From NCBI GenBank assembly GCA_027943245.1, contig JANDJZ010000295.1, forward strand, positions 1-59,877: 59,877 nt of DNA, in the 5' to 3' direction. Positions 44,682 through 51,905 of the stretch are shown here, one piece after another. This stretch comes from Acanthamoeba sp. SK_2022b (lineage: Eukaryota; Discosea; Longamoebia; Acanthamoebidae). Made by a program: the position numbers and the translations under genes. The notes under the pieces were generated by a model, which was not told the origin of the DNA, searched no databases, and saw only the letters and a list, made by a program, of their open reading frames with translations. Within the stretch, counting starts at the first letter, position 1. The number at the start of each line of letters is the position of its first letter.

Positions 44682-45505
44682 CCGGCGACGGCGCGCAGGG
44701 CAGGGCGCAGCTGGCGGGTGACGGGGTCGATGTCCGCCATGGGCAACTGGTAGTTGCGCTGGTCGAACAGATCAATGCCGCACTGCAGGCCTTCCAGCCA
44801 GTTGAACAGGTCGGCAATCGCCTTGGCGCCCATGATGGGCGCGCCGTGCTGGGGCACGATCATGTCGATGGGCAGCTGGCGCGCCATCTGCACCCACAGC
44901 CGCAGGATCTTGTTGGAGACCATGTAGCGGCGGTGAAAGCCTTCCATGCGCACGATGTGCGGCACCAGATCGGTCACCGGCACCTGTGCCTCGATGCCGT
45001 TCATCAGGGACACGCCCAGGTCGCCCGTAAACAGGATGCGGCTGACGGGATCGTAGAAGTGGAAGTTGCCCTCGGCATGCAGGAAGTGGGCGGGCAGCAG
45101 GTGCAGCTCATGGCGGCCCAGCGGCAGCCGGCCGCCGGCGTCCGGCACGCCGATCACGCGGTTCTCGGTCTTGCCGACCTTGGTGAAGTGGGGCGCAAAG
45201 CGCTCCCAGATGCGCGAGATCACCAACTGGGCCTTGGTGCTGGTCATCCAGCGATCCAGCGAGGCAATGATGTCGGGATCGGCGTGGGAGGCAATCAGAT
45301 AGGAAAGCTTGTGCGGCGCGAAATGCCGAGACATGCCCATGAACAGCTCGTTGAACGCGAGATTGCCGCCCGGATCGATGATGGCGCCCGTGTCGTCATC
45401 GACGATGAGGAACTGGTTGGCCTGGATGGCCTGTCCATCTTCCTCGATGAGGTCGGTGAACATCAGGCAGGCGTGGTTTTTGTCTCGGTAAAGCTCTACG
45501 GGCAT
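44678..45505 (-). CDS. Oxygen-binding di-iron (ODP-type) metallo-beta-lactamase-fold protein
   Basis: A 275-residue MBL-fold protein resembling the di-iron domain of flavodiiron proteins but with no flavodoxin part. Probable metal ligands are H, D and D in ASHADPDII (an HxDxD variant of the usual HxExDH), His in LLPAHFLHAEGN, Asp in LFTGDLG and His in IVPQHGAP. Related ODP proteins bind oxygen or reduce it and act as sensors. No redox partner or signalling gene is adjacent. A consensus-like FNR/Anr site with a correctly spaced -10 element precedes it, which suggests induction at low oxygen. Start ATG at 45505 (MPVELYRDKNHACLMF). Confidence 0.83.
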   Translation of the reverse strand: MPVELYRDKNHACLMFTDLIEEDGQAIQANQFLIVDDDTGAIIDPGGNLAFNELFMGMSRHFAPHKLSYLIASHADPDIIASLDRWMTSTKAQLVISRIWERFAPHFTKVGKTENRVIGVPDAGGRLPLGRHELHLLPAHFLHAEGNFHFYDPVSRILFTGDLGVSLMNGIEAQVPVTDLVPHIVRMEGFHRRYMVSNKILRLWVQMARQLPIDMIVPQHGAPIMGAKAIADLFNWLEGLQCGIDLFDQRNYQLPMADIDPVTRQLRPALRAVAG

Positions 45506-45534
45506 GGCGGGTTGTCGAGGGACAAGATGCGGTC

Positions 45535-45576
45535 ACTCTAAGCGCCATGCCATGCAGCGGGGTTGACGTGCATCAA
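45535..45576 (-). promoter_or_regulatory. FNR/Anr-type class II promoter of the di-iron protein gene
   Basis: On the minus strand TTGATGCACGTCAA (45576-45563) matches the FNR/Anr consensus TTGAT-N4-ATCAA at nine of ten fixed positions. Exactly 22 bases later lies TAGAGT (45540-45535), four of six matches to the -10 consensus. This places the site centre near -41.5, the class II activator position. The start codon follows about 29 bases after the -10 element. Confidence 0.7.
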
Positions 45577-45596
45577 GCCGCAGTGCGGCTGCCGCG

Positions 45597-45878
45597 TCAG
45601 TCGGCCTGTGGCCTGCGGGAGTCCGAGGCGCCCGTGGGCGTGGAGCTTTCCTCGACGGCTGCATTGGAGGGGCCGGTCGGCAAGGTGGTGGGCGCCGGTG
45701 CGGGCGTTGCCCGCTCGGCCGGGCTGGAGATGCCCAGGGTCTGCGGCAGCGTGGCGCGGTGGCTGGCGGCTGGCGAGCTGGGCAGGAACAGAGGCCCCTT
45801 CTGCCCACAGGCCGCAAGGGACGCCGCACAGGCCCCAAGGGCAATGCACCTGACTAGAATTTGCGAGGCTTTCAACAT
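45597..45878 (-). CDS. lptM: LptM (YifL)-like lipoprotein, LPS-translocon maturation factor
   Basis: A 93-residue lipoprotein. The signal peptide ([22 protein letters not shown]) ends with lipobox LAAC, giving lipidated Cys near residue 24. This is immediately followed by GQKGPLFLP, the diagnostic LptM/YifL motif that helps LptD assemble in the outer membrane. The remainder is a Pro/Ala/Thr/Ser-rich, probably disordered tail longer than in E. coli. It is divergent from cyaY, with only 12 bp between the start codons, an arrangement also known in enterobacteria. The usual downstream partner lysA or dapF is absent here. Confidence 0.9.
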   Translation of the reverse strand: MLKASQILVRCIALGACAASLAACGQKGPLFLPSSPAASHRATLPQTLGISSPAERATPAPAPTTLPTGPSNAAVEESSTPTGASDSRRPQAD

Positions 45879-45890
45879 AAGCGAATTGTA

Positions 45891-46229
45891 ATGACCGACC
45901 AAGAATTTCTGGACCTTGCCGAACGACTGCTGCTGGCGGTGGAGCAAGACTGCGATCGCATCAACGATGAAACCGATGCCGACCTCGATGCCCAGCGCGT
46001 GGGAGGCATGGTGACCCTGGTCTTTGCCAACCGCAGCCAGATCGTGATCAACCAGCAAAAGCCGCTGCATGAGATCTGGCTGGCCGCCAAGGCCGGCGGC
46101 TTCCACTACCGCTACGACGCGTCGCAGGGCGCCTGGCTCGATACCAAGGGCGCGGGCGAGTTCTTCGCCAACCTGAGCCGCTACGCCACCGAGCAATCGG
46201 GCCTGGCGCTGCAGTTCTCGGCACGCTGA
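45891..46229 (+). CDS. cyaY: Iron-sulfur cluster assembly frataxin homologue CyaY
   Basis: A 112-residue frataxin. The N-terminal acidic helix ([33 protein letters not shown]) carries the iron-binding acidic residues. The beta-sheet follows, with [35 protein letters not shown], the typical CyaY core. It modulates iron supply to IscU/IscS. It starts 12 bp from the divergent lptM start, so promoters and 5' untranslated regions must overlap with lptM coding DNA. A bidirectional terminator follows. Confidence 0.95.
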   Translation: MTDQEFLDLAERLLLAVEQDCDRINDETDADLDAQRVGGMVTLVFANRSQIVINQQKPLHEIWLAAKAGGFHYRYDASQGAWLDTKGAGEFFANLSRYATEQSGLALQFSAR

Positions 46230-46255
46230 GACCCCGGCTTTCGGCTGGCTCCAAA

Positions 46256-46284
46256 AGAAAAGCCCGGCATGGCCGGGCTTTCTT
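46256..46284. terminator. Bidirectional terminator between cyaY and the PBP1A gene
   Basis: AAAGCCCGGC (46259-46268) and GCCGGGCTTT (46272-46281) form a perfect 10-bp stem with a 3-nt loop. It has T-rich 3' sides in both directions and lies between two convergent stop codons. Confidence 0.88.
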
Positions 46285-46299
46285 GCGTGGTCGACCGCC

Positions 46300-48687
46300 T
46301 CAGTTGCGGAACAGGTCGAGGATGCGGTTGCGCTCCTCGGTGGCGGGCGGGGGCGTGGCGCCTGCGGCGCTGCCCGTGGATGCACTGTCCATGCCAAGGC
46401 TGCTGACGCCGCCGTTGCGCGCGTTTTCCTCGTAGTACCACTCGCCGCCCATGTTCACGACGCCAGGCGGCACGGGCATCTCGGCCACGGGAACGCCCTT
46501 GAGCGCGTGCTGCATGAAGCTGATCCAGATCGGCAGGCTCAGGCCGCCGCCGGTCTCGCGGCTGCCCAGGTTGCGCGGCGTGTCGTAGCCGATCCAGGAT
46601 ACGGCGGCCAGCGTGGGCTGGAAGCCCGCAAACCAGGCATCCACCGAATCGTTGGTCGTGCCGGTCTTGCCATACAGGTCGGGGCGCTTGAGCGTGGACT
46701 GCGCGCGCGCTGCAGTGCCCACGCGCGCCACGTCCTGCAGCAGGCTGTCCATGATGAAGGCGTTGCGCGCGTCGATGGCCTGGGGCAGTTCCTGCACCGG
46801 GGGCGGTGTGAATTCGGACAGGATGCGGCCCTTGTGATCGGTGACGCGGGAAATCAGCCAGGGATTGACGCGGTGGCCGCCGTTGGCGAACACGGAGTAG
46901 CCTGCCGCCAGCTGCAGCGGCGTGACGGCACCTGCGCCCAAAGCCATGGTCAGGTAGGCCGGGTGCTTGGCGGCGTCAAAGCCGAAGCGCGTGACCCACT
47001 CCTGGCCCTGCTTGGGTCCCACGGCCTGCAGCAGCCGGATGGAGATCATGTTCTTGGACTTGTTCAGGCCCGTGCGCATGGTCATCGGCCCGTCGTAGCG
47101 GCTGTCGTAGTTCTTGGGCTCCCAGGGCTGCCCCCCCGTCACGCCCGCACTGAAGAACAGCGGCGCGTCATTGATCATGGTGGAGGGCGAGAAGCCCTTT
47201 TCCAGCGCCGCGGAGTAGATGAAGGGCTTGAAGGCCGAGCCGGGCTGGCGCCAAGCCTGGGTCACATGATTGAACTTGTTCTTCTGGAAGTCGAAGCCGC
47301 CGATCAGGGCGCGCAAGGCGCCCGTCTGGGGAACCAGGGCCACGAAGGCGCCTTCCACCTCGGGCAGCTGCGTGATTTCCCAGGTGTTCTTGGGCGTCTT
47401 GACCACGCGGATCACGGCGCCGGGACGTATCTTGATGTTGGGCGGTGCCTTGGGGTTCAGGCCCGATTCGGCAGGCTTGAGGCCTTCGCCCGTGATCTCG
47501 ATCTGCTCGCCGTCGGCACGGGCCGCCAGGATCTTGCGCGGGTTGGCATCCAGCACCACGGCGGCGAGCACGTCTCCGTTGTCGGGGTGGTTGGCCAGGG
47601 TGTCGTCAATGGCGTCTTCACGGTCCTCGGCGTCGGCGGGCAGGGCCACGAACTTCTCGGGGCCGCGGTACTTCTGGCGGCGCTCGTAGTCCATGATGCC
47701 GCGGCGCAGCGCGGCGTAGGCGGCTTCCTGTTCGCCGGCATTGATGGTGGTGTAGACGTTCAGGCCGCGCGTGTAGGCCTCGTTGCCGTACTGGGCAAAG
47801 ATCAGCTGGCGCGCCATTTCGGCCACGTACTCGGCATGCACCCGGGTGTTGAAGGAGCCTGTGCGGATCTTCAGCGGCTCGGCCTTGGCTTCAGTGGCCT
47901 GGGCCGCCGTGATGAAGCCGTTTTCCTCCATGCGCTCGATGATGTAGAGCTGGCGCGAGCGGGCGCGCTTGGGGTTGCTGATCGGGTTGTAGGCCGAGGG
48001 CGCCTTGGGCAGGCCGGCCAGCATGGCCGCTTCGGCGACGGTGATGTCCTTCAGTGGCTTGCCGAAATAGGCTTCACAGGCGGCGGCAAAGCCATAGGCC
48101 CGATTTCCCAGATAAATCTGGTTCATGTAGATCTCGAGAATCTGGTTTTTGCTCAGCAGATGCTCTAGCTTGAAAGTCAGTAAGACTTCGTAAATTTTGC
48201 GTGTAAAAGTTTTCTCGGAAAACAGATAGACATTGCGTGCCACCTGCATGGTGATGGTCGATGCGCCCTGGCTTTTCACGCGGCCCAGATTGGCCAGCGC
48301 GGCGCGCGCCATACCTTTGTAGTCGACGCCACCGTGCTCGAAAAAGCGGGTGTCTTCAATGGCCAGCACCGCGTCGGTCATCACTTTGGGGATGTCCTGG
48401 ATGGGTGTCAGCGTGCGCCGCTCCTCGCCGAACTCGCCCAGCAGGGCGCCTTCGCTGGAGTACACGCGCAGCGGAAGCTTGGGCCGGTAGTCGGCCAGCT
48501 CGGACACGTCGGGCAGGTTGGGGTAGGCCATGGCCAGGGCCACGGCCACGGTCAGCATCAGGGCCAGCGCGCCGGCGACGGCGATGCCCGCCAGCCATAG
48601 CAAGGCCTTGGGAAACCAATGCATGGGCTTGGACGGAGCGGAGCGAGGCTTTCCAGCCTGGGGTTCTCGGGAGTCTGAGGACGGCAT
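46300..48687 (-). CDS. mrcA: Penicillin-binding protein 1A (class A bifunctional)
   Basis: A 795-residue peptidoglycan glycosyltransferase/transpeptidase. A membrane anchor (LLWLAGIAVAGALALMLTVAVALAMA) lies around residues 29-55. The GT51 motif EDTRFFEHGGVDYKGMARA is near 110, with TMQVARN and the later YLGNRAYGFAAACEAYFGK. The transpeptidase SxxK is in RQPGSAFKP, SxN is SKN in GLNKSKNMIS, and KTG is in YGKTGTTNDSVD. It cross-links the cell wall in the periplasm. ATG 48687 is chosen. The longer frame has no homology, and the ribosome binding site is weak. It is divergent from pilM, as usual for this gene pair. Confidence 0.95.
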   Translation of the reverse strand: MPSSDSREPQAGKPRSAPSKPMHWFPKALLWLAGIAVAGALALMLTVAVALAMAYPNLPDVSELADYRPKLPLRVYSSEGALLGEFGEERRTLTPIQDIPKVMTDAVLAIEDTRFFEHGGVDYKGMARAALANLGRVKSQGASTITMQVARNVYLFSEKTFTRKIYEVLLTFKLEHLLSKNQILEIYMNQIYLGNRAYGFAAACEAYFGKPLKDITVAEAAMLAGLPKAPSAYNPISNPKRARSRQLYIIERMEENGFITAAQATEAKAEPLKIRTGSFNTRVHAEYVAEMARQLIFAQYGNEAYTRGLNVYTTINAGEQEAAYAALRRGIMDYERRQKYRGPEKFVALPADAEDREDAIDDTLANHPDNGDVLAAVVLDANPRKILAARADGEQIEITGEGLKPAESGLNPKAPPNIKIRPGAVIRVVKTPKNTWEITQLPEVEGAFVALVPQTGALRALIGGFDFQKNKFNHVTQAWRQPGSAFKPFIYSAALEKGFSPSTMINDAPLFFSAGVTGGQPWEPKNYDSRYDGPMTMRTGLNKSKNMISIRLLQAVGPKQGQEWVTRFGFDAAKHPAYLTMALGAGAVTPLQLAAGYSVFANGGHRVNPWLISRVTDHKGRILSEFTPPPVQELPQAIDARNAFIMDSLLQDVARVGTAARAQSTLKRPDLYGKTGTTNDSVDAWFAGFQPTLAAVSWIGYDTPRNLGSRETGGGLSLPIWISFMQHALKGVPVAEMPVPPGVVNMGGEWYYEENARNGGVSSLGMDSASTGSAAGATPPPATEERNRILDLFRN

Positions 48688-48995
48688 GTCGCAGGGAGTG
48701 CTGAGGAGTGCCGCATTATAAAAATGCGTTCCCCAGGGGGTCGGTAGGAGGCGGCTGCACACGGTTGCCAGCATGGCCGCATGCCTCGCATCCTAAGCCA
48801 GGCGTACAGGCCGACATGCAAGCAGGGGTGCATTCCTGTCGCATTTGATGGCCCGCAACAATGTCTGTTTTTGGCCACTACCGTCAACCGTGCTCCGGCA
48901 GGCATGGTGAGTTGCGCGCAGTCTTGCTGATAGCATTCAACCTATATGTGAAGGTTTGTTGCGTTCTTTACATACACAAGAAGAGGGAGGGCAAG
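48688..48995. other. 308-bp divergent control region between PBP1A and pilM
   Basis: No gene is seen in this stretch. On the minus strand TATAAT (48720-48715) is a good -10 candidate for the PBP1A gene, but no convincing -35 hexamer sits 16-18 bp before it. On the plus strand the last 80 bp are AT-richer and should hold the pilM promoter. No clear sigma-70 or sigma-54 pair stands out. GGGAGG at 48985-48990 is the pilM ribosome binding site. Confidence 0.5.
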
Positions 48996-50075
48996 TTGAT
49001 TGCTATGGGATCCTTATTCAGTCGCCAGCCCGCACCTTTGCTAGGCATCGACATCAGTTCTTCGAGCGCCAAGCTCGTTGAGCTGTCTCGTGCCAGGTCG
49101 GGCGAACTGTTGCTGGAGCGCTGTGCCATCGAGCCGCTGGAGCGGGGATGGATCACGGATGGCAACATCGAAAAGTTCGACGAAGTGGCAGAGGCTGTAC
49201 GGCGGCTGGTCAAAAAAAGCGGCACGCGGACCAAGAACGTGGCCATGGCATTGCCGGCTTCGGCCGTGATCACCAAGAAGATTTCGCTGCCCGACGGCAT
49301 GAGCGAGCAGGAACTGGAGGTCCAGGTCGAATCCGAGGCCAATCAGTACATTCCTTTTTCGCTCGACGAAGTGAGTCTGGACTTCTGTGTCATAGGCCCG
49401 TCATCGAATTCGCCTGGCGACGTGGATGTGCTCATTGCCGCCTCCCGCCGCGAGAAGGTGCAGGACCGCCAGGGCCTGGCCGAGGCGGCCGGCCTCAAGC
49501 CGATGGTCATCGACATCGAGCCCCATGCCTCCCGCATGGCCGCCGGACGGTTGATCGAGCGCCTGCCCAATCAGGGCAACAACGCTTTGGTGGCGCTGTT
49601 CGAGGTAGGCGCCATGACGACCAGCATGCAGATCCTGCGTGACGACGAGGTGCTGTACGACCGTGACCAGGCCTTTGGCGGCGCCCAGCTGACGCAGCTG
49701 ATCGCGCGCCAATATGGTTTCTCCCTCGAAGAGGCCGAGTCCAAGAAGCGCAACGGCGAACTGCCGGAGGACTACGCCTCCGCCGTGCTCAAGCCCTTCG
49801 TGCAGAGCATGACGCAGGAAGTGTCGCGTGCACTGCAGTTCTTTTTCACCAGCACGCCCCACAACCGCATAGACCACATCCTGCTGGCTGGCGGCTCGGC
49901 ACCGCTTTCCGGCCTGTCCGAGGCCATCACGCAGCAGACCGGATTCGCCTGCAGCCTTGCCAATCCCTTCGATGGCATGGAAGTCGGCAGCGGCGTGCGC
50001 CTCAAGCGCATGTCGCGCGAGGCCCCCGCCTATCTGACCGCCTGCGGTCTGGCCATGCGGAGGTTTGTGTCGTGA
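48996..50075 (+). CDS. pilM: Type IV pilus assembly ATPase-like protein PilM
   Basis: A 359-residue actin/FtsA-fold protein, the cytoplasmic ring of the type IV pilus alignment complex, binding the N-terminus of PilN. LLGIDISSSSAKLVELS near residues 15-31 is the first ATP-binding strand, and DHILLAGGSAPLSGLSEAI near 290-308 is the second. The start is taken as TTG 48996 (TTG ATT GCT ATG), because GGGAGG lies five bases upstream. The internal ATG 49005 would leave a 14-base spacer. First gene of pilMNOPQ. Confidence 0.93.
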   Translation: MIAMGSLFSRQPAPLLGIDISSSSAKLVELSRARSGELLLERCAIEPLERGWITDGNIEKFDEVAEAVRRLVKKSGTRTKNVAMALPASAVITKKISLPDGMSEQELEVQVESEANQYIPFSLDEVSLDFCVIGPSSNSPGDVDVLIAASRREKVQDRQGLAEAAGLKPMVIDIEPHASRMAAGRLIERLPNQGNNALVALFEVGAMTTSMQILRDDEVLYDRDQAFGGAQLTQLIARQYGFSLEEAESKKRNGELPEDYASAVLKPFVQSMTQEVSRALQFFFTSTPHNRIDHILLAGGSAPLSGLSEAITQQTGFACSLANPFDGMEVGSGVRLKRMSREAPAYLTACGLAMRRFVS

Positions 50076-50683
50076 TCCTGATCAATCTGCTTCCTCACAG
50101 AGAAGCCACACGCAAGCGACGCAAGGAAGCATTCCAGGCCACCATGGTTCTTTCGGCCCTGATAGGGGTTTTGATCATTGGTGCTGTCTACTGGTGGTAC
50201 CAGATGATGATCGAAGCCCAGCAGGCAAAGAACAGCATGCTGCGCGCCGAGATCACGGTGCTGGAGTCCCAGATCAAGGAAATCGCCGGGCTGGAGGATG
50301 AAATCACGGCCCTGCGCGCCCGGCAAAAGGCCGTGGAAGACCTGCAGTCCGATCGCAATCTGCCGGTGCACATGCTCAACGAGCTGGTGGCCCAGCTGCC
50401 CGATGGCGTCTACATCACCAGTATCAGGCAGGAAGGTCTGGCCGTGACCATGCTGGGCACGGCACAGTCCAATGAGCGGGTGTCCGAGATGCTGCGCAAT
50501 CTGTCCGAGGGAACGCCCTGGATCTCCAAGCCGGAACTGGTGGAGATCGTGGCCAGGACGGTCAACGTCACGCCCAAGGACCAGCGCCGTGCTGCAGCGT
50601 TCAATCTGCGCTTCCAGCTCACGCGCGCCAGCGTTGCAGAGAAAGGCCTTCCGACGGCAGCCAACCCAGGAAAGTCCCAGTGA
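50072..50683 (+). CDS. pilN: Type IV pilus inner-membrane protein PilN
   Basis: A 203-residue bitopic protein. The N-terminus MILINLLPHREATRKRRKE is the PilM-binding INLLP motif. One transmembrane segment follows (MVLSALIGVLIIGAVYWWYQ, about residues 24-43), then a periplasmic coiled coil and a ferredoxin-like domain. It forms heterodimers with PilO. The start is GTG 50072, overlapping the pilM stop by four bases (GTGA), which indicates tight coupling. Confidence 0.94.
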   Translation: MILINLLPHREATRKRRKEAFQATMVLSALIGVLIIGAVYWWYQMMIEAQQAKNSMLRAEITVLESQIKEIAGLEDEITALRARQKAVEDLQSDRNLPVHMLNELVAQLPDGVYITSIRQEGLAVTMLGTAQSNERVSEMLRNLSEGTPWISKPELVEIVARTVNVTPKDQRRAAAFNLRFQLTRASVAEKGLPTAANPGKSQ

Positions 50684-51360
50684 TGGCCAAGAAGAAAAAG
50701 AACGACATCGACTTCTCCGCACTGCAGGAGAACATCCAGCGCCAATTCCGTGGTCTTGATCCCAATGATCCTTCGCGGTGGCCCTTGCTGCCGCGTTTTC
50801 TGTTGTGCGTTGCCATTGCGTTGGGCGTCGCCGCCTTGCTCTGGTACGTACTGATCAAGGACTATGAGGACACGCTGGAGCAGGAGCGCAACACCGAAGT
50901 CACGCTGCGCCAGGACTTCAGCCAGAAGCTGTCCAAGGCGGTCAGCCTGGATGGCCTGAAGAAGCAGCGTGAACAGGTGCAGCAATATGTGACACAGCTG
51001 GAAAAGCAGTTGCCCAGCAAGGCGGAAATGGCTGCGCTGCTCTCGGATATCAACCAGGCCGGACTGGGGCGCAGCCTTCAGTTTGAAACGTTCCGCCCCG
51101 GGGCGATGGTGGTCAAGGAGTACTACGCCGAGCTGCCCATTGCTTTGAAGGTCACAGGACGCTTTCATGACATCGGTTCATTCGCTTCCGACGTGGCCTA
51201 CCTGTCGCGCATCGTGACCTTGAACAACTTGTCGATTGTCCCTGTGGGCAAGGAGGGCAGCGAGGTCTTGAGCATGGAGGCGACGGCGCGAACCTTCCGT
51301 TACCTGGATGCCGAGGAAGTGCAGGCGCAACGTGCGGCCGCCGGGAAGGGCAAGAAATGA
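50683..51360 (+). CDS. pilO: Type IV pilus inner-membrane protein PilO
   Basis: A 225-residue bitopic protein. A Lys-rich cytoplasmic start (MAKKKKNDIDFSAL) is followed by one transmembrane segment (LPRFLLCVAIALGVAALLWYVLI, about 36-58), a coiled coil (LKKQREQVQQYVTQLEKQLPSKAEMAALL) and a pseudopilin-like periplasmic domain. It partners PilN and PilP. ATG 50683 overlaps the pilN stop (TGATG). A GTG one codon earlier is possible. Confidence 0.94.
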   Translation: MAKKKKNDIDFSALQENIQRQFRGLDPNDPSRWPLLPRFLLCVAIALGVAALLWYVLIKDYEDTLEQERNTEVTLRQDFSQKLSKAVSLDGLKKQREQVQQYVTQLEKQLPSKAEMAALLSDINQAGLGRSLQFETFRPGAMVVKEYYAELPIALKVTGRFHDIGSFASDVAYLSRIVTLNNLSIVPVGKEGSEVLSMEATARTFRYLDAEEVQAQRAAAGKGKK

Positions 51361-51905
51361 GGCAAATGCGTTTTCGCGGCTGGCTTGTGCTGGCCGCCTG
51401 TCTGTCGCTGGTGGCGTGCACTTCATCCGAGCATGAGGAATTGCAGACCTGGATGGCGCAGGAGCGTGCCAATGCAAAGCCTCGCGTCAAACCATTGGAA
51501 GAGCCGAAGTTATTCACGCCTCAGGCCTACCTGGGTTCGGAGGGGATGGATCCCTTCAACCCTTTGAAGCTGATGCAGGTGTTGCGCAGAGAGTCCGTGC
51601 AGTCCAACGCGAATACCAGCTTGATGGCTGCAGAACTCAACCGCCGCAAGGAGCCACTGGAAGCAGAGCCCCTGGATGCAATGACCATGGTGGGCAGCCT
51701 GGACAAGAAGGGTGTGCCCACGGCCTTGATCAGAGTCGGAACATTGCTGTATCAGGTCCGTGCAGGAAATTACCTGGGCCAGAACTACGGAAAGATCACC
51801 CGGATCACGGAGACTTCCATCCAGTTGCGCGAAATCGTCCAGGATGGCAGCGGCGACTGGATAGAAAGAAATAGCACACTGGAGTTGCAGGAGGGAAGGA
51901 AATGA
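51357..51905 (+). CDS. pilP: Type IV pilus lipoprotein PilP
   Basis: A 182-residue inner-membrane lipoprotein linking PilNO to the PilQ secretin. A signal peptide with lipobox LVAC gives lipidated Cys21. A flexible region follows, then the GSEGMDPFNPLKL segment, then the C-terminal beta-sandwich (GVPTALIRVGTLLYQVRAGNYLGQNYGKI) that contacts PilQ. The start overlaps the pilO stop by four bases. The stop in turn overlaps the pilQ start. Confidence 0.95.
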   Translation: MRQMRFRGWLVLAACLSLVACTSSEHEELQTWMAQERANAKPRVKPLEEPKLFTPQAYLGSEGMDPFNPLKLMQVLRRESVQSNANTSLMAAELNRRKEPLEAEPLDAMTMVGSLDKKGVPTALIRVGTLLYQVRAGNYLGQNYGKITRITETSIQLREIVQDGSGDWIERNSTLELQEGRK

